This document shows, piece after piece, positions 8,065-16,781 of a DNA stretch of 64,000 nucleotides. Each line of letters opens with the position of its first letter. The stretch's first letter is position 1. Both the position numbers and the translations under genes were made by a program. The DNA lies in contig CAWJXS010000013.1 in assembly GCA_963846885.1 (NCBI GenBank), positions 57,954 to 121,953 of the forward strand, read 5' to 3'. The DNA comes from RPQJ01 sp963846885. GTDB taxonomy: Bacteria; Pseudomonadota; Gammaproteobacteria; Steroidobacterales; Steroidobacteraceae. The notes beneath the pieces are model-generated. The model worked only from the letters and a program-made list of their open reading frames with translations. It was not told where the DNA came from and made no database searches.

Positions 8065-8855
8065 ACCGTGCGCTCGACGGCATGACGGTCGTGGTGACGC
8101 GACCGGCAGCGCAGTCAGGCCGGTTCATCGAGCTCGCACGCGCGTCGGGCGCGACCTGCATCGCCTACCCCACGCTGCAGGTCGAACCGCTCGCGCTTGC
8201 ACCGCAGACGCTCGCGCGCCTGCGTGGGCGCAACTGGGACTGGGCCATATTCACCAGCGTCAATGCCGTCGCCGCGTGCCTCGCGAGCCTGGCGCCGCCC
8301 CTCGCCGTGAGCCATGCCGCCGTCGGCCGGGCTACCGCGCGCGCGCTCGAGCAAGCGGGAGTGACGGTTGCTGCGCGCCCGGACAGCGCGACGTCCGAAG
8401 GCGTGCTGGCGCTTCCCGCATTCGCCGACGTGGCTGGCCGCGGCGTGCTGCTCGTCAAGGGCAGCGGGGGACGTGAGCTGCTGGCCGCGTCATTGCGCGC
8501 CCGCGGCGCCGACGTCCTTGAACTCGAGGTGTATCGGCGCTTCGCCGTCCCGCCGGACACCGCCGCTGCGACGGCGTTGCATGCGGCGTTGGCGCAGCAG
8601 GCCGACGGGCCTGCGGTCGTCGTCGTCACGGTGACCAGCGCGGAGATCCTGCGCTCGCTGCTCGCCCACGTCGCGTCGGCCGAGGATGCGGCCAACCTGC
8701 GTCGCTGCCCGTTGATCGTGCCCGGGGCGCGGGTCGCCGCTGAGGCCGTACTCCAGGGTTGGACCGGGCCTGTCGTGCAGTCCTCGACGGCCGAGGATGA
8801 GGCGATGGTGCAGGCCTTGTCGCAGCTGGCCGGGGGCTCACAGCCGGCTGCGTGA
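8061..8855 (+). CDS. hemD: Uroporphyrinogen-III synthase
   Basis: 264 residues with the HemD two-lobed pattern: VVTRPAAQSG at the start, WAIFTSVNAV in the first lobe, the linker VLLVKGSGGRELL, and EVYRR and VTSAEIL in the second lobe. It cyclises hydroxymethylbilane to uroporphyrinogen III. The start is GTG at 8061, overlapping the hemC stop, as expected for translational coupling. Confidence 0.92.
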   Translation: MNRALDGMTVVVTRPAAQSGRFIELARASGATCIAYPTLQVEPLALAPQTLARLRGRNWDWAIFTSVNAVAACLASLAPPLAVSHAAVGRATARALEQAGVTVAARPDSATSEGVLALPAFADVAGRGVLLVKGSGGRELLAASLRARGADVLELEVYRRFAVPPDTAAATALHAALAQQADGPAVVVVTVTSAEILRSLLAHVASAEDAANLRRCPLIVPGARVAAEAVLQGWTGPVVQSSTAEDEAMVQALSQLAGGSQPAA

Positions 8856-8892
8856 TAGCATGGAATCGCCGTCCGGAAGGCACGGTGCGCTG

Positions 8893-9948
8893 ATGACCAA
8901 CGAAATCGAATCTCTTACTTCCGACCTGAACTCGCGCCGCACTGGCGGCGGCGGCAGCCCGATGTTGTTCGCCGTGGTCGGGCTCGCGCTGCTGCTCGCG
9001 GCGTATGCGCACTGGCGCTTCGGCCAGTTCGACGAACGCATCGACCGCGTGCGCGGCCAGGTGGCGGAGCTGCGCACGGAGCAGGACCGTCTCGCCGCAC
9101 AGATCGAGACCGTCGGCACCCAGCAGCGGCAGTACAACGAACAGGTCCGCACCCAGATCCTGTCGCTGGGTGAAGTCCCGGCGCAGATCGGCGAGCTCGG
9201 ACAAAGCGTCGCGGAGCTGCGCGCGCGCACCGACGCGCCACAGCGCTCCTGGGTGCGTGCCGAAGCGCTGTACCTGCTCGAACTCAGCGGCCGTCGCCTG
9301 CGCCTCGAGCACGACGTGCCGACCGCGATCGCGGCCCTGGAATCCGCCGACGCGCGCCTGGCAACCGTCTCAGACTCGGCTGTGACCGAGGTCCGTGCCG
9401 CGCTGGCGCGCGAGCTTGCGGCATTGCGGGCAGTGAACGTGCCGGACATCGGCTCGGTGCTCGCCCGGCTGTCTGCCATCGAGGCTAACGTTCCCTCGTT
9501 TCCTGTACTCGGTGTGCCGGTCGCGAGCGCGCGCCGGCTGGAGCCGCCGCCGGCACAGAAATCCGACGGCGCATTCGAGCGTGCAGGACGCCGCCTGCAA
9601 GAGGCATGGGCCGATCTGTTCTCCTATCGACGCGTCGATCCGTCGCGCTCGCGGCTCGTCACGCGCGAGGAAGAAGCGCTGCGACGACAGCAGTTCTCGC
9701 TGCAGCTGTTCGCCGCCCGCATCGCCGCCATGCAGCAGGACCGCGTTGCGTATGCAGACGCGCTCCGATCCGCGCTTGGCCTGCTCGATGACGCCTTCGA
9801 TCCGCGCCACGAGAGCGTCAGTGCCGCCCGCGCCGAACTCACGGAGCTGGCTGCAATCGACGTCGACCCGGCCGTCCCCGACGTGGGCACCGCAGCACAG
9901 TTGCTGCAGCGCGTGATGCGTTCGAGCTCGCCCCCCGCGCAGCCATGA
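8893..9948 (+). CDS. hemX: HemX family inner-membrane protein
   Basis: About 351 residues: a short cytoplasmic tail, one membrane helix (PMLFAVVGLALLLAAYAHW), a periplasmic coiled coil (about 40-95), and a conserved region with SWVRAEALYLLELS. HemX proteins are annotated as uroporphyrinogen-III methyltransferase-like but lack a methyltransferase fold. They accompany hemD and hemY in proteobacteria and their exact role is unsettled. In-frame ATGs occur at 8860 and 8893. The later one is preferred because GGAAGG lies upstream, though the spacing is long. Confidence 0.85.
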   Translation: MTNEIESLTSDLNSRRTGGGGSPMLFAVVGLALLLAAYAHWRFGQFDERIDRVRGQVAELRTEQDRLAAQIETVGTQQRQYNEQVRTQILSLGEVPAQIGELGQSVAELRARTDAPQRSWVRAEALYLLELSGRRLRLEHDVPTAIAALESADARLATVSDSAVTEVRAALARELAALRAVNVPDIGSVLARLSAIEANVPSFPVLGVPVASARRLEPPPAQKSDGAFERAGRRLQEAWADLFSYRRVDPSRSRLVTREEEALRRQQFSLQLFAARIAAMQQDRVAYADALRSALGLLDDAFDPRHESVSAARAELTELAAIDVDPAVPDVGTAAQLLQRVMRSSSPPAQP

Positions 9949-11153
9949 GAGGCAGCGTACTCGCCGCGTCTGCGCTGGTCGGCGGAGGCCTGCTGGCACA
10001 CCTCGTGCTCGACGATCCGGGCTACGTAGCGATCAGCGTGGGTCGCTCATTGTTCGAGACCACGGCGCCCGTCTTCCTGTTGCTGCTGGTCGGGCTCTAC
10101 TTCCTGGCACGGGCCGTCGTCGAATCGCTGACGGCGCGCCGACGACTGGCGGCACTGCGCATGGAGCGACGCCGGCGCCGCGCGCGCGACGACACGCAGC
10201 GCGGGCTGCTCGACCTGGCCGCGGGCCGCTGGCGCAGCGCCGAAGAACTCTTGACGCGCGCCGCGCCTGAAGCGGACTCAGCCGCCGCCAATTACCTGGT
10301 CGCCGCGCGGGCGGCCGACCTGCAGGATGCCATCGAGCGGCGTGACGAATGGCTGGCGCTTGCGCAGGAGGCCGCGCCGGGCGAACGCGCGGCTGCGCTG
10401 GTGACGCTCGCCGAGATGCAGATGCGACGCGGCCAGGACGGCGCAGCACTGCAGACGCTCGAGCAGCTGGATGCGTCGGGCGACCTGAATTCGCGGGGAC
10501 TCGAGCTGATGGCAAGGCTGTGCCAGAAGCTGGGCCGCGGCGAGCACCTGCGGGCGCTTGGACCGCGCCTGCGCAGCGCCAAGGAACTGCCCGAGACGCA
10601 GGTCAACGAGATTCTCGCCCAGGTGCAGCTCGAAGAAGTGCGCGCCGCCGGCGAACGACGCGACAAGGCTGCGACGAATGCGGCCTGGTCAGACGTGCCG
10701 CGCGCGACGCGCAAGTTGCCGCAGGCGATCGCGACCTATGCCCGGGCGCTGATCACCGCGGGCGAATCGTTGACGGCCGAAAAGCTGCTGCGCGAGGCGA
10801 TCGACGACCAGCGCGATCCGCTGCTGGTGCGGCTGTACGGCGAGCTCGTCCTCGCCGACACCCTGGCTCCGCTCGAACGCGCCGAGAACTGGCTGCGCAA
10901 ATCACCCGAAGACCCCGACTTGCTGGCGGCCTGCGCGCGGCTTGCGCTGCACGCCGAACTCATCGGCAAGGCGCGCAGCTATTTCGAGGCGTCGCTTGCG
11001 CGCAAGCCATCGGCGGAAAACAGCCTGCTGTATGCCGAGCTGCTCGAGCAGCTGGGCGAAGGCGAGCGTGCGCGCGTCGTTCTGCGCGACAGTCTGACGC
11101 GATCGGTGGGTCGCCGGCTCACGCTGCCGCGCGTGCGGTTGCGGCGGCGCTAG
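9945..11153 (+). CDS. hemY: HemY TPR-domain inner-membrane protein of haem biogenesis
   Basis: 402 residues with two N-terminal membrane helices (about 5-25 and 38-62) containing the HemY_N signature, followed by TPR-like helical repeats (about 85-390). It is the last gene of hemC-D-X-Y and its start overlaps the hemX stop. In this family HemY is proposed to organise haem-synthesis enzymes at the membrane. The C terminus ends in an Arg-rich tail (PRVRLRRR). No clear terminator follows; a repeat region begins about 50 nt later. Confidence 0.88.
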   Translation: MRGSVLAASALVGGGLLAHLVLDDPGYVAISVGRSLFETTAPVFLLLLVGLYFLARAVVESLTARRRLAALRMERRRRRARDDTQRGLLDLAAGRWRSAEELLTRAAPEADSAAANYLVAARAADLQDAIERRDEWLALAQEAAPGERAAALVTLAEMQMRRGQDGAALQTLEQLDASGDLNSRGLELMARLCQKLGRGEHLRALGPRLRSAKELPETQVNEILAQVQLEEVRAAGERRDKAATNAAWSDVPRATRKLPQAIATYARALITAGESLTAEKLLREAIDDQRDPLLVRLYGELVLADTLAPLERAENWLRKSPEDPDLLAACARLALHAELIGKARSYFEASLARKPSAENSLLYAELLEQLGEGERARVVLRDSLTRSVGRRLTLPRVRLRRR

Positions 11154-11202
11154 CGCAGCGATTGCGCGCGATTGCGCAGTGGCGATTGCACAGCGGGTCA
11201 CG

Positions 11203-11311
11203 CCCGGCCTGCCTTACGGAGGGGGAAGGCACGCCGTGAATACGTCCCTGTAGGCTCGCGCGCGACGTCCATGTCGCGCGACGGCCTTCCCCCTCCGTAA
11301 GGCAGGCCGGG
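11203..11311. repeat. Intergenic palindromic element 1 (28-bp perfect stem around a GTAG/REP-like core)
   Basis: The arms 11203-11230 and 11284-11311 are perfect 28-nt inverted repeats. The 53-nt loop contains ACGCCGTGAATACG, CGTCCCTGTAGG and an inner hairpin CGCGCGAC-GTCCAT-GTCGCGCG (11259-11280). The GTAG plus short hairpin resembles REP elements mobilised by RAYT transposases. The loop core recurs at 11572, 63301 and 63624, but these arms do not. Confidence 0.85.
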
Positions 11312-11467
11312 CGCGCGCCAAAGGTGCTTCGCCGCGAGTGCCGGACGCGCTGCCAGGAGTGCGCAATCCATCGATCCGGTCATGCTTGAGCCGCACCGCG
11401 GCGCGGCGCCATGGGCATTCCCTCGTGCATGCCCGCAGCCGCTACCGACTGCAACTTGCTGGGTGGG

Positions 11468-11628
11468 CCCGGGGATCCTGGCGGGTACGGAAGGCCGTCC
11501 GCGACATGGCGTCGGCGCGAGCCTCGGGGATCCTGCATCACGGAAGGCCGTCGCGAGCCACGGATCGGCGAGCGCGAGCCTACAGGGACGTATTCACGGC
11601 GTGCCTTCCGGATCTGCAGGGATGCCCG
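11468..11628. repeat. Intergenic palindromic element 2, inverted core with partly duplicated arm
   Basis: Bases 11572-11602 are an exact 31-nt inverted copy of part of the loop in element 1. Arms CGGAAGGC (11541-11548) and GCCTTCCG (11603-11610) flank it, with imperfect pairing outside (GGGGATCC and GGGATGCCC). A GGGGATCC...ACGGAAGGCCGTC segment occurs twice, at about 11472 and 11526, which suggests a partial duplication. The rest of 11154-11669 shows nothing else recognisable. Confidence 0.75.
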
Positions 11629-11669
11629 GGCTTCACTGCGACGCACGCTGCACGCGGCGCGACTATTCG

Positions 11670-12725
11670 TTACGTGCCTTCCGACTTGCGCATGGCAGCG
11701 AGCGTGTCAGGCGCGTAATCGAAAGAGTCGAAGAACAGCTGCGCACGCGGCAGGCCCCGCTCCACGAACGTGTGCCGGATCGCTTCCACCATCGCGGGCG
11801 GACCGCTCGCGTACACGTCGAACTGGGCCAGGTTGGCGGGCTCCAGGTCCGCAAGTGCCGCCTCGTGCACCAGGCCCGTGCGGCCCGTCCACGCGGCGCC
11901 CTCTTCCTGCGGTTCCGACAGCACGGGGCGGTAGGAAAATGCCGGTCGCGTATTCGCCACGTGCGTGAGCCAGTCATGCTCGTACAGGTCGCGTGTCGTG
12001 CGCGCGCCCCAGTACAGCGTGAGCGGTCGGCGGTCACCGGTGGCGAGCAGTTGCCGCAGCATCGCGCGCAACGGCGCATAGCCCGTGCCGCCGCCGATCA
12101 TCACCGCGTGTCGCGGTGAATCGCCACGGAACCAGAACTGCCCGAGCGGGCCTTCGACGCGCAGCAGGGTGCCTGCGTGCATCCCGTCGAACAGCTGGCC
12201 AGTGAAGCCGCTGGATGACGCACGCCGCACGTGCACTTCGAGCAGCTTGCCGTCCGCCGGCGCGCTGGCCAGCGAGAAACTGCGCCGCCGTCCACCCGAC
12301 ACGATGAAATCGATGTACTGCCCTGCCCGGTAGTGCAGTTCTTCAACCGCGGGCAGCCGCAGGAACACGGCCATCACGTCCTCGGCCAGCAGCTCCTTGC
12401 GCTCGATGCGGCTCGGCAGGCTCTTCACCTCGACCTCGGGCGTCGGCCGCATTTCACGCGTTTCGATCGTGATGTCGGTGACGGCCTGCGCCTGGCACAA
12501 CAACACGAAGTGATCAGCGGCTTCCGCCGGCGTGATGCCGGCAGGCAACGTGCGCGTGGGATAAGCGGTCTCGCCTGCAACCAGTCGCGCGAGGCACGAG
12601 GCACAGTGACCGCCCTTGCAGCTGTGCGGCAGGTTGAGTCCAGCGCGCAGCGCTGCGGTCAGCACGGGCTCGCCGGTGTCCGCGGCAAAGCTTTCCCCCG
12701 TGGGCACGATCGTCACCTGTGGCAT
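11670..12725 (-). CDS. 2Fe-2S ferredoxin / FAD-NAD(P)H reductase (CDP-6-deoxy-glucoseen reductase-like)
   Basis: 351 residues. The N-terminal plant-type 2Fe-2S domain has Cys36, Cys41, Cys44 and Cys77 (SCKGGHCASC, LLCQA). An FAD domain follows with RRSFSLAS (about 145-152), then an NAD(P) domain with GGGTGYAPL and a conserved FFDSF tail. It passes electrons from NAD(P)H through FAD to an iron-sulfur centre. Databases often name this architecture CDP-6-deoxy-delta-3,4-glucoseen reductase, but no dideoxysugar genes are nearby, so the partner is unknown. It is divergent from the epimerase gene with a 61-nt gap. Confidence 0.82.
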   Translation of the reverse strand: MPQVTIVPTGESFAADTGEPVLTAALRAGLNLPHSCKGGHCASCLARLVAGETAYPTRTLPAGITPAEAADHFVLLCQAQAVTDITIETREMRPTPEVEVKSLPSRIERKELLAEDVMAVFLRLPAVEELHYRAGQYIDFIVSGGRRRSFSLASAPADGKLLEVHVRRASSSGFTGQLFDGMHAGTLLRVEGPLGQFWFRGDSPRHAVMIGGGTGYAPLRAMLRQLLATGDRRPLTLYWGARTTRDLYEHDWLTHVANTRPAFSYRPVLSEPQEEGAAWTGRTGLVHEAALADLEPANLAQFDVYASGPPAMVEAIRHTFVERGLPRAQLFFDSFDYAPDTLAAMRKSEGT

Positions 12726-12786
12726 CGAGGTCGGACTCCGGCGCAGGGAGAAAGGCGCTGCAGCGCTGTTCGCGTATGCTTTGGCT

Positions 12787-13710
12787 ATGGATGCGCTCTT
12801 ATCATGCCTGATCGTGGGCTGCGGCTACGTGGGCACGCGCTTCGCCCGTCGCGAGGGCGGGCGGCGGCCGGTGCTGGCGCTGGTGCGTTCGGCACAGGCA
12901 CAGGCCGCGCTGGCTGCGTCGGGCAGTGCCCCTCGCACGCTCCGAATCGATTTCGACGCACCGCCGGACCCGGCTCTGCAGTCGGCACTCGCTGCGGCCG
13001 CGGAACGCGCGGCGGTCGTCTACCTCGCCCCGCCTCCCGACCACGGCGTCACCGATCCGCGCCTCGAGTCTTTCCTGGCGCAAGTGGGGAATGCGCTGCC
13101 CGCGGTCGTCGTCTACATCAGCACGACGGGCGTGTACGGCGACGCAGGCGGTGCACAGGTCGATGAGTCCACCCCGGTGGCCCCGGCCAATGAGCGCTCG
13201 CAACGTCGAGTCGCAGCGGAAAGCACCGTGCAGGCCTGGTGCGCGGCACGGGGTGTGCGCTGCGTGATCCTGCGCGTGCCCGGCATCTATGGCCCGCACC
13301 GCCTGCCTCTCGAGCGCCTGCGCCGCAATGAACCCTCGTTGCGCGACGAGGACGCCGGGCCGGGCAACCGGATTCATGTCGACGACCTGGCGGCAGCGAT
13401 GGCCGCCGCGATCGACCAGCCGCAGGCGCAGGGGATCTATAACGTGACCGATGGCGACCATGCGAGCACGACGGCGTACCTGCGCATGACGGCGGCAGCC
13501 GCAGGCCTCCCGCCTCCCACGCTGATCGCCAAGTCCGAGGCACAGGCCTCGATTCCTGCGGGAATGCTCTCGTTCCTGCTGGAGTCGCGGCGCGTGGACA
13601 ATCGACGCATGCTCGAAGAGCTGGGCGTGCAGCTGCAGTACCCCACGCTGCAGTCGGGGGTGCTGGCGAGCATGGCCGAGATGCGACTGCAGGAGACGGG
13701 GGCGTCATGA
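12787..13710 (+). CDS. NAD(P)-dependent epimerase/dehydratase-like protein (atypical SDR)
   Basis: About 307 residues. The N terminus LIVGCGYVGTRFARR is a Rossmann GxGxxG loop. Later motifs are VVYISTTGVYGD, ILRVPGIYGP and NRIHVDDLAAA, which match atypical extended SDRs such as YeeZ. The substrate is unknown. The reading frame stays open upstream, but the ATG at 12787 begins just before the nucleotide loop. A possible -10 box (TATGCT, 12775-12780) lies 6 nt before this ATG, which would make the message leaderless. It overlaps the next gene by 4 nt. Confidence 0.82.
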   Translation: MDALLSCLIVGCGYVGTRFARREGGRRPVLALVRSAQAQAALAASGSAPRTLRIDFDAPPDPALQSALAAAAERAAVVYLAPPPDHGVTDPRLESFLAQVGNALPAVVVYISTTGVYGDAGGAQVDESTPVAPANERSQRRVAAESTVQAWCAARGVRCVILRVPGIYGPHRLPLERLRRNEPSLRDEDAGPGNRIHVDDLAAAMAAAIDQPQAQGIYNVTDGDHASTTAYLRMTAAAAGLPPPTLIAKSEAQASIPAGMLSFLLESRRVDNRRMLEELGVQLQYPTLQSGVLASMAEMRLQETGAS

Positions 13711-14144
13711 CAGGGTTCCGCAATCCAACGCCCGGACAGATTCGTGCGCTATTGGATCGAGCACACGTCATCGCGGTGGTCGGCCTGTCCGACGACCCTG
13801 CGCGACCGAGCTATGGCGTCACCGACTCGATGCGCCGGATGAATTACCGCATCTTGCCCGTCAACCCCACGCTGTCGCAGTGGCAGGGGCTCCCCGCGTT
13901 TCCCAGTCTTGAAGCCGCGGCCCGCTCGCTGGGTGCGGACGAGCGCATCGACATCGTCAACGTGTTCCGCCGACCCGCGCAGGTCGACGCGGTCGTCGAC
14001 GAGTGCATCCGGCTCGGCGTGGACAACCTGTGGCTGCAGCAGGGCGTCATCAACGAGCCCGCAGCACTGCGTGCGACGGCCGCTGGCATCACCGTGGTGA
14101 TGGATCGCTGCATCTACGTCGATCGCATGTCCATGCGTGACTGA
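13707..14144 (+). CDS. CoA-binding domain protein (YccU family)
   Basis: 145 residues, a single CoA-binding Rossmann domain: AVVGLSDDPARPSYGV (about 22-37), then YRILPVNPT, VNVFRRPAQV and LWLQQGVIN. Members bind CoA in structures, but their role is not established. The start overlaps the epimerase stop as ATGA. It lies 24 nt before dapF. Confidence 0.85.
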   Translation: MTGFRNPTPGQIRALLDRAHVIAVVGLSDDPARPSYGVTDSMRRMNYRILPVNPTLSQWQGLPAFPSLEAAARSLGADERIDIVNVFRRPAQVDAVVDECIRLGVDNLWLQQGVINEPAALRATAAGITVVMDRCIYVDRMSMRD

Positions 14145-14168
14145 CACCGAGTCGGGTATCCTGCATCG

Positions 14169-15032
14169 ATGCGGCTCGCCTTCACGAAGATGCATGGCCT
14201 CGGCAACGATTTCATCGTCTTCGACGCAGCCTCGCCTGCGGCCCTGCCGCCAGCGGCAGAGATTCGACGTCTCAGCGATCGCCGCACGGGCATCGGGTTC
14301 GACCAGGCCCTGGTGCTGGAGCCGCCGCGACGCGCCGGCACCGATGTCTACTACCGCATCTTCAATGCCGACGGCTCGGAAGTGGAGCAGTGCGGCAACG
14401 GCGCGCGGTGTATTGCGCGCCTCGTCGCCAGCCGTCGCGGCGAGGTGGATCGCCCGTTGCGCATGGACAGCCCGGGCGGCATCGTCGACGCGCGGTTGCG
14501 GGCCGATGGTCTCGTCGCCGTGGCCATGGGCATCCCTGATTTCAACCCGGCCGCGTTGCCCTTCGACGCGCCTGCAGCCGCGCCGAGCTATCGACTCGAC
14601 ACCGCTGTGGGTCCGGTCGAAATCGGTGCAGTCTCGATCGGCAACCCCCACGCCGTGATCCGCGTTGCGCGCGTCGACGAAGCTCCCGTGGACAGCGTCG
14701 GACCCGCAGTGGAAAATCACGCCAGGTTTCCGCGCCGCGTGAATGTCGGCTTCGTCGAGATCGTGGCCCCGGACCATGTGCGTCTGCGGGTGTACGAGCG
14801 CGGCGCAGGCGAAACCCAGGCGTGCGGCACGGGTGCCTGCGCCGCGGTCGCCGTCGGGCGGCGGCACGGGCCGTTGGCCGAGGAAGTGAACGTCGATGTG
14901 CCCGGTGGGCGCCTGGTCGTCCGCTGGCCCGGGCCCGGGGAGCCGATCTGGTTGATCGGTCCGGCTGAAGCTGCCTACGAAGGCCAGGTCGAAGTGACAG
15001 GCGCTGGAGTCGCCGGAGTCTTAGCAAAATGA
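14169..15032 (+). CDS. dapF: Diaminopimelate epimerase
   Basis: 287 residues. It converts LL- to meso-diaminopimelate for lysine and peptidoglycan synthesis. The two catalytic cysteines are Cys75 (EQCGNGARC) and Cys219 (QACGTGACA). The N terminus KMHGLGNDF is diagnostic. The dapF-DUF484-xerC order is conserved in gammaproteobacteria. No SD is visible before the ATG, and a TATCCT box 6 nt upstream could give a leaderless transcript. It overlaps the DUF484 gene by 4 nt. Confidence 0.95.
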   Translation: MRLAFTKMHGLGNDFIVFDAASPAALPPAAEIRRLSDRRTGIGFDQALVLEPPRRAGTDVYYRIFNADGSEVEQCGNGARCIARLVASRRGEVDRPLRMDSPGGIVDARLRADGLVAVAMGIPDFNPAALPFDAPAAAPSYRLDTAVGPVEIGAVSIGNPHAVIRVARVDEAPVDSVGPAVENHARFPRRVNVGFVEIVAPDHVRLRVYERGAGETQACGTGACAAVAVGRRHGPLAEEVNVDVPGGRLVVRWPGPGEPIWLIGPAEAAYEGQVEVTGAGVAGVLAK

Positions 15033-15742
15033 ACAAACCCATCCGCGGTACGGAACCTCCCACGCAACTGGCCGAAGACCAGATTGCGGATTTCCTCGTC
15101 GCGCACCCCGATTTCTTCGAGCGCCACGGCGCCGTGCTGGCCCGGATCAAGCTGCCGCATCAACGCGGCAGCGCGGCGATTTCGCTGGTCGAGCGGCAGG
15201 TCCTGGTGCTGCGCGACCGGCATGCGGTCCTCGAGCGAAAACTGCATGAGCTGATCGAGAACGGCCGCACGAACGATGCCATCGCCGACCGCATGCACCG
15301 CCTGACACGAAGGCTGCTTCGCGCGCGCGACGCTGCAGGCGTGCTGGCCGGCCTGGAAACCTCGCTGCGCGAGGACTTCGGCGCCTCGCGCTGGGTGCTG
15401 CTCGCCGTCGATCCAATGCTGGCATCGCTCGGCAACGTGCACAGCGGTCATGTCCGCGTGGTGCCGCGCGGCAGCCCCGAACTCAAGATCTTCGAATCCT
15501 TCTTCGAATCCGGGCGTCCGCGCAGCGGCCAGATCCGCGACACGCAGCGCGACTACCTCTTCGGCGGCGAAGGCAGCCAGGTGGGATCGACCGTGCTGAT
15601 TCCGCTGGGCGACCGGGCCGGGCTCGGCATCCTGGCCATCGCGAGTAACGACACCGAGCGCTACCTGCCGACGATGAGCACCGACTTCCTCGTGCGCATC
15701 GGCGAGATCGTGACCGAGGCGGTGTCGGCGCGACTGGCATGA
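15029..15742 (+). CDS. DUF484 family protein
   Basis: 237 residues. The N terminus contains the DUF484 signature QIADFLVAHPDFFERH and SLVERQVLVLRDRH, followed by a GAF-like domain (about 85-235; GSTVLIPLGDRAGLGILAIAS). The family always sits between dapF and xerC, as here, and its function is unknown. It overlaps both neighbours by 4 nt. Confidence 0.9.
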   Translation: MNKPIRGTEPPTQLAEDQIADFLVAHPDFFERHGAVLARIKLPHQRGSAAISLVERQVLVLRDRHAVLERKLHELIENGRTNDAIADRMHRLTRRLLRARDAAGVLAGLETSLREDFGASRWVLLAVDPMLASLGNVHSGHVRVVPRGSPELKIFESFFESGRPRSGQIRDTQRDYLFGGEGSQVGSTVLIPLGDRAGLGILAIASNDTERYLPTMSTDFLVRIGEIVTEAVSARLA

Positions 15743-16653
15743 GCGACGAGCCGCTACGGAGCGGCGTCGAACATTACCTCGCCAGCCTGCGCAACGAGCG
15801 CCAGCTCTCGCCGCACACGGCCAGTAACTACGGCCGTGATCTCGCGGCGCTGCTCGATTACTGCGGCGCGCAGGGCATCACGGCGTGGGACCAGGTCGAT
15901 TCGCAGCACATGCGCATGTTCGCCGCGCGCGAGCATCGCCGCGGCCTCGGCGCACGCAGCATCCAGCGGCGACTGTCGGCGTGCCGGGGATTGTTCCGCT
16001 ACCTGCTCCGCGAAGGCGAACTCAAGCGCGAACCCACTGGCGACGTGCAGGCCCCCAAGGGCCGCAAACGGCTGCCGACACCACTCGATGCGGACACCAT
16101 GGCGCGGCTGCTCGAGTTCCGACGGGACGACAGCCTCGGCATTCGTGACAAGGCCATCATGGAGTTGCTGTATTCGTCTGGCCTGCGACTGTCGGAACTC
16201 CTCGGGCTCGACCTGCTGGACCTCGACCTGCGCGATCGCACGGTGCGGGTCGTGGGCAAGGGCAGCAAGACGCGAATCGTGCCGGTAGGACGTCAGGCCA
16301 TCGAGGCCTTGCGGCGCTGGATCGCCGAGCGGGCGACCATCGCGGCAGTGGGTGAGATGGCCGTGTTCGTCGGAGTGAACGGCAGCCGGCTGGGCCCACG
16401 CATCGTGCAACGACGCATCGCCCGCTGGGCCCGGCTGCAGGGGCTGCCCGAACACGTGCATCCGCACATGTTCCGGCACTCGTTCGCATCGCACCTGCTC
16501 GAATCGTCCCAGGACCTGCGCGCCGTGCAGGAGCTGCTCGGGCACGCCAACATCAGCACGACCCAGGTTTACACGCACCTTGATTTCCAGCACCTGGCCC
16601 GCATCTACGACGCGGCCCATCCCCGGGCACGTAAGAAAGGGGCTAGGGGCTAG
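15739..16653 (+). CDS. xerC: Site-specific tyrosine recombinase XerC
   Basis: 304 residues. A SAM-like core-binding domain (about 5-90) precedes a tyrosine recombinase domain with SSGLRLSELLGL (catalytic Arg), HPHMFRHSFASHLL (His and Arg) and GHANISTTQVYTHLD (His and the Tyr nucleophile). XerC with XerD resolves chromosome dimers at dif. The last codons (GGG GCT AGG GGC TAG) lie inside a heptamer array, so the final residues GARG and the stop are supplied by the repeat. Confidence 0.94.
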   Translation: MSDEPLRSGVEHYLASLRNERQLSPHTASNYGRDLAALLDYCGAQGITAWDQVDSQHMRMFAAREHRRGLGARSIQRRLSACRGLFRYLLREGELKREPTGDVQAPKGRKRLPTPLDADTMARLLEFRRDDSLGIRDKAIMELLYSSGLRLSELLGLDLLDLDLRDRTVRVVGKGSKTRIVPVGRQAIEALRRWIAERATIAAVGEMAVFVGVNGSRLGPRIVQRRIARWARLQGLPEHVHPHMFRHSFASHLLESSQDLRAVQELLGHANISTTQVYTHLDFQHLARIYDAAHPRARKKGARG

Positions 16654-16760
16654 GGGCTAGTCGGAAGTACAGTGCGGCATGATGAATCGGTCTCTTTGTC
16701 GACGCGAAGCCAAGCAGCATCAGATTGCAGCGAATCCTCCGACTAACCCCTAACCCCTAG
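16639..16760. repeat. Inverted pair of heptamer arrays between xerC and hslV
   Basis: The left arm (16639-16665) has three GGGGCTA units plus GTCGGA. The right arm (16738-16760) starts TCCGACTA and reads as inverted GGGGTTA/GGGGCTA. About 23 bp can pair with two G-U pairs. The left arm overlaps the xerC stop. A degenerate extension of the right arm (CTTCCTAACCCCTTCC) runs to the hslV start. The 72-nt spacer has no recognised motif. Confidence 0.88.
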
Positions 16761-16781
16761 CCTTCCTAACCCCTTCCCACC

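Noticed and set aside
11203..11311. Insertion-sequence remnant or integron attC site
   Set aside because: No transposase or integrase gene, no target duplication, and no attC core sites (RYYYAAC/GTTRRRY) at the arm ends.
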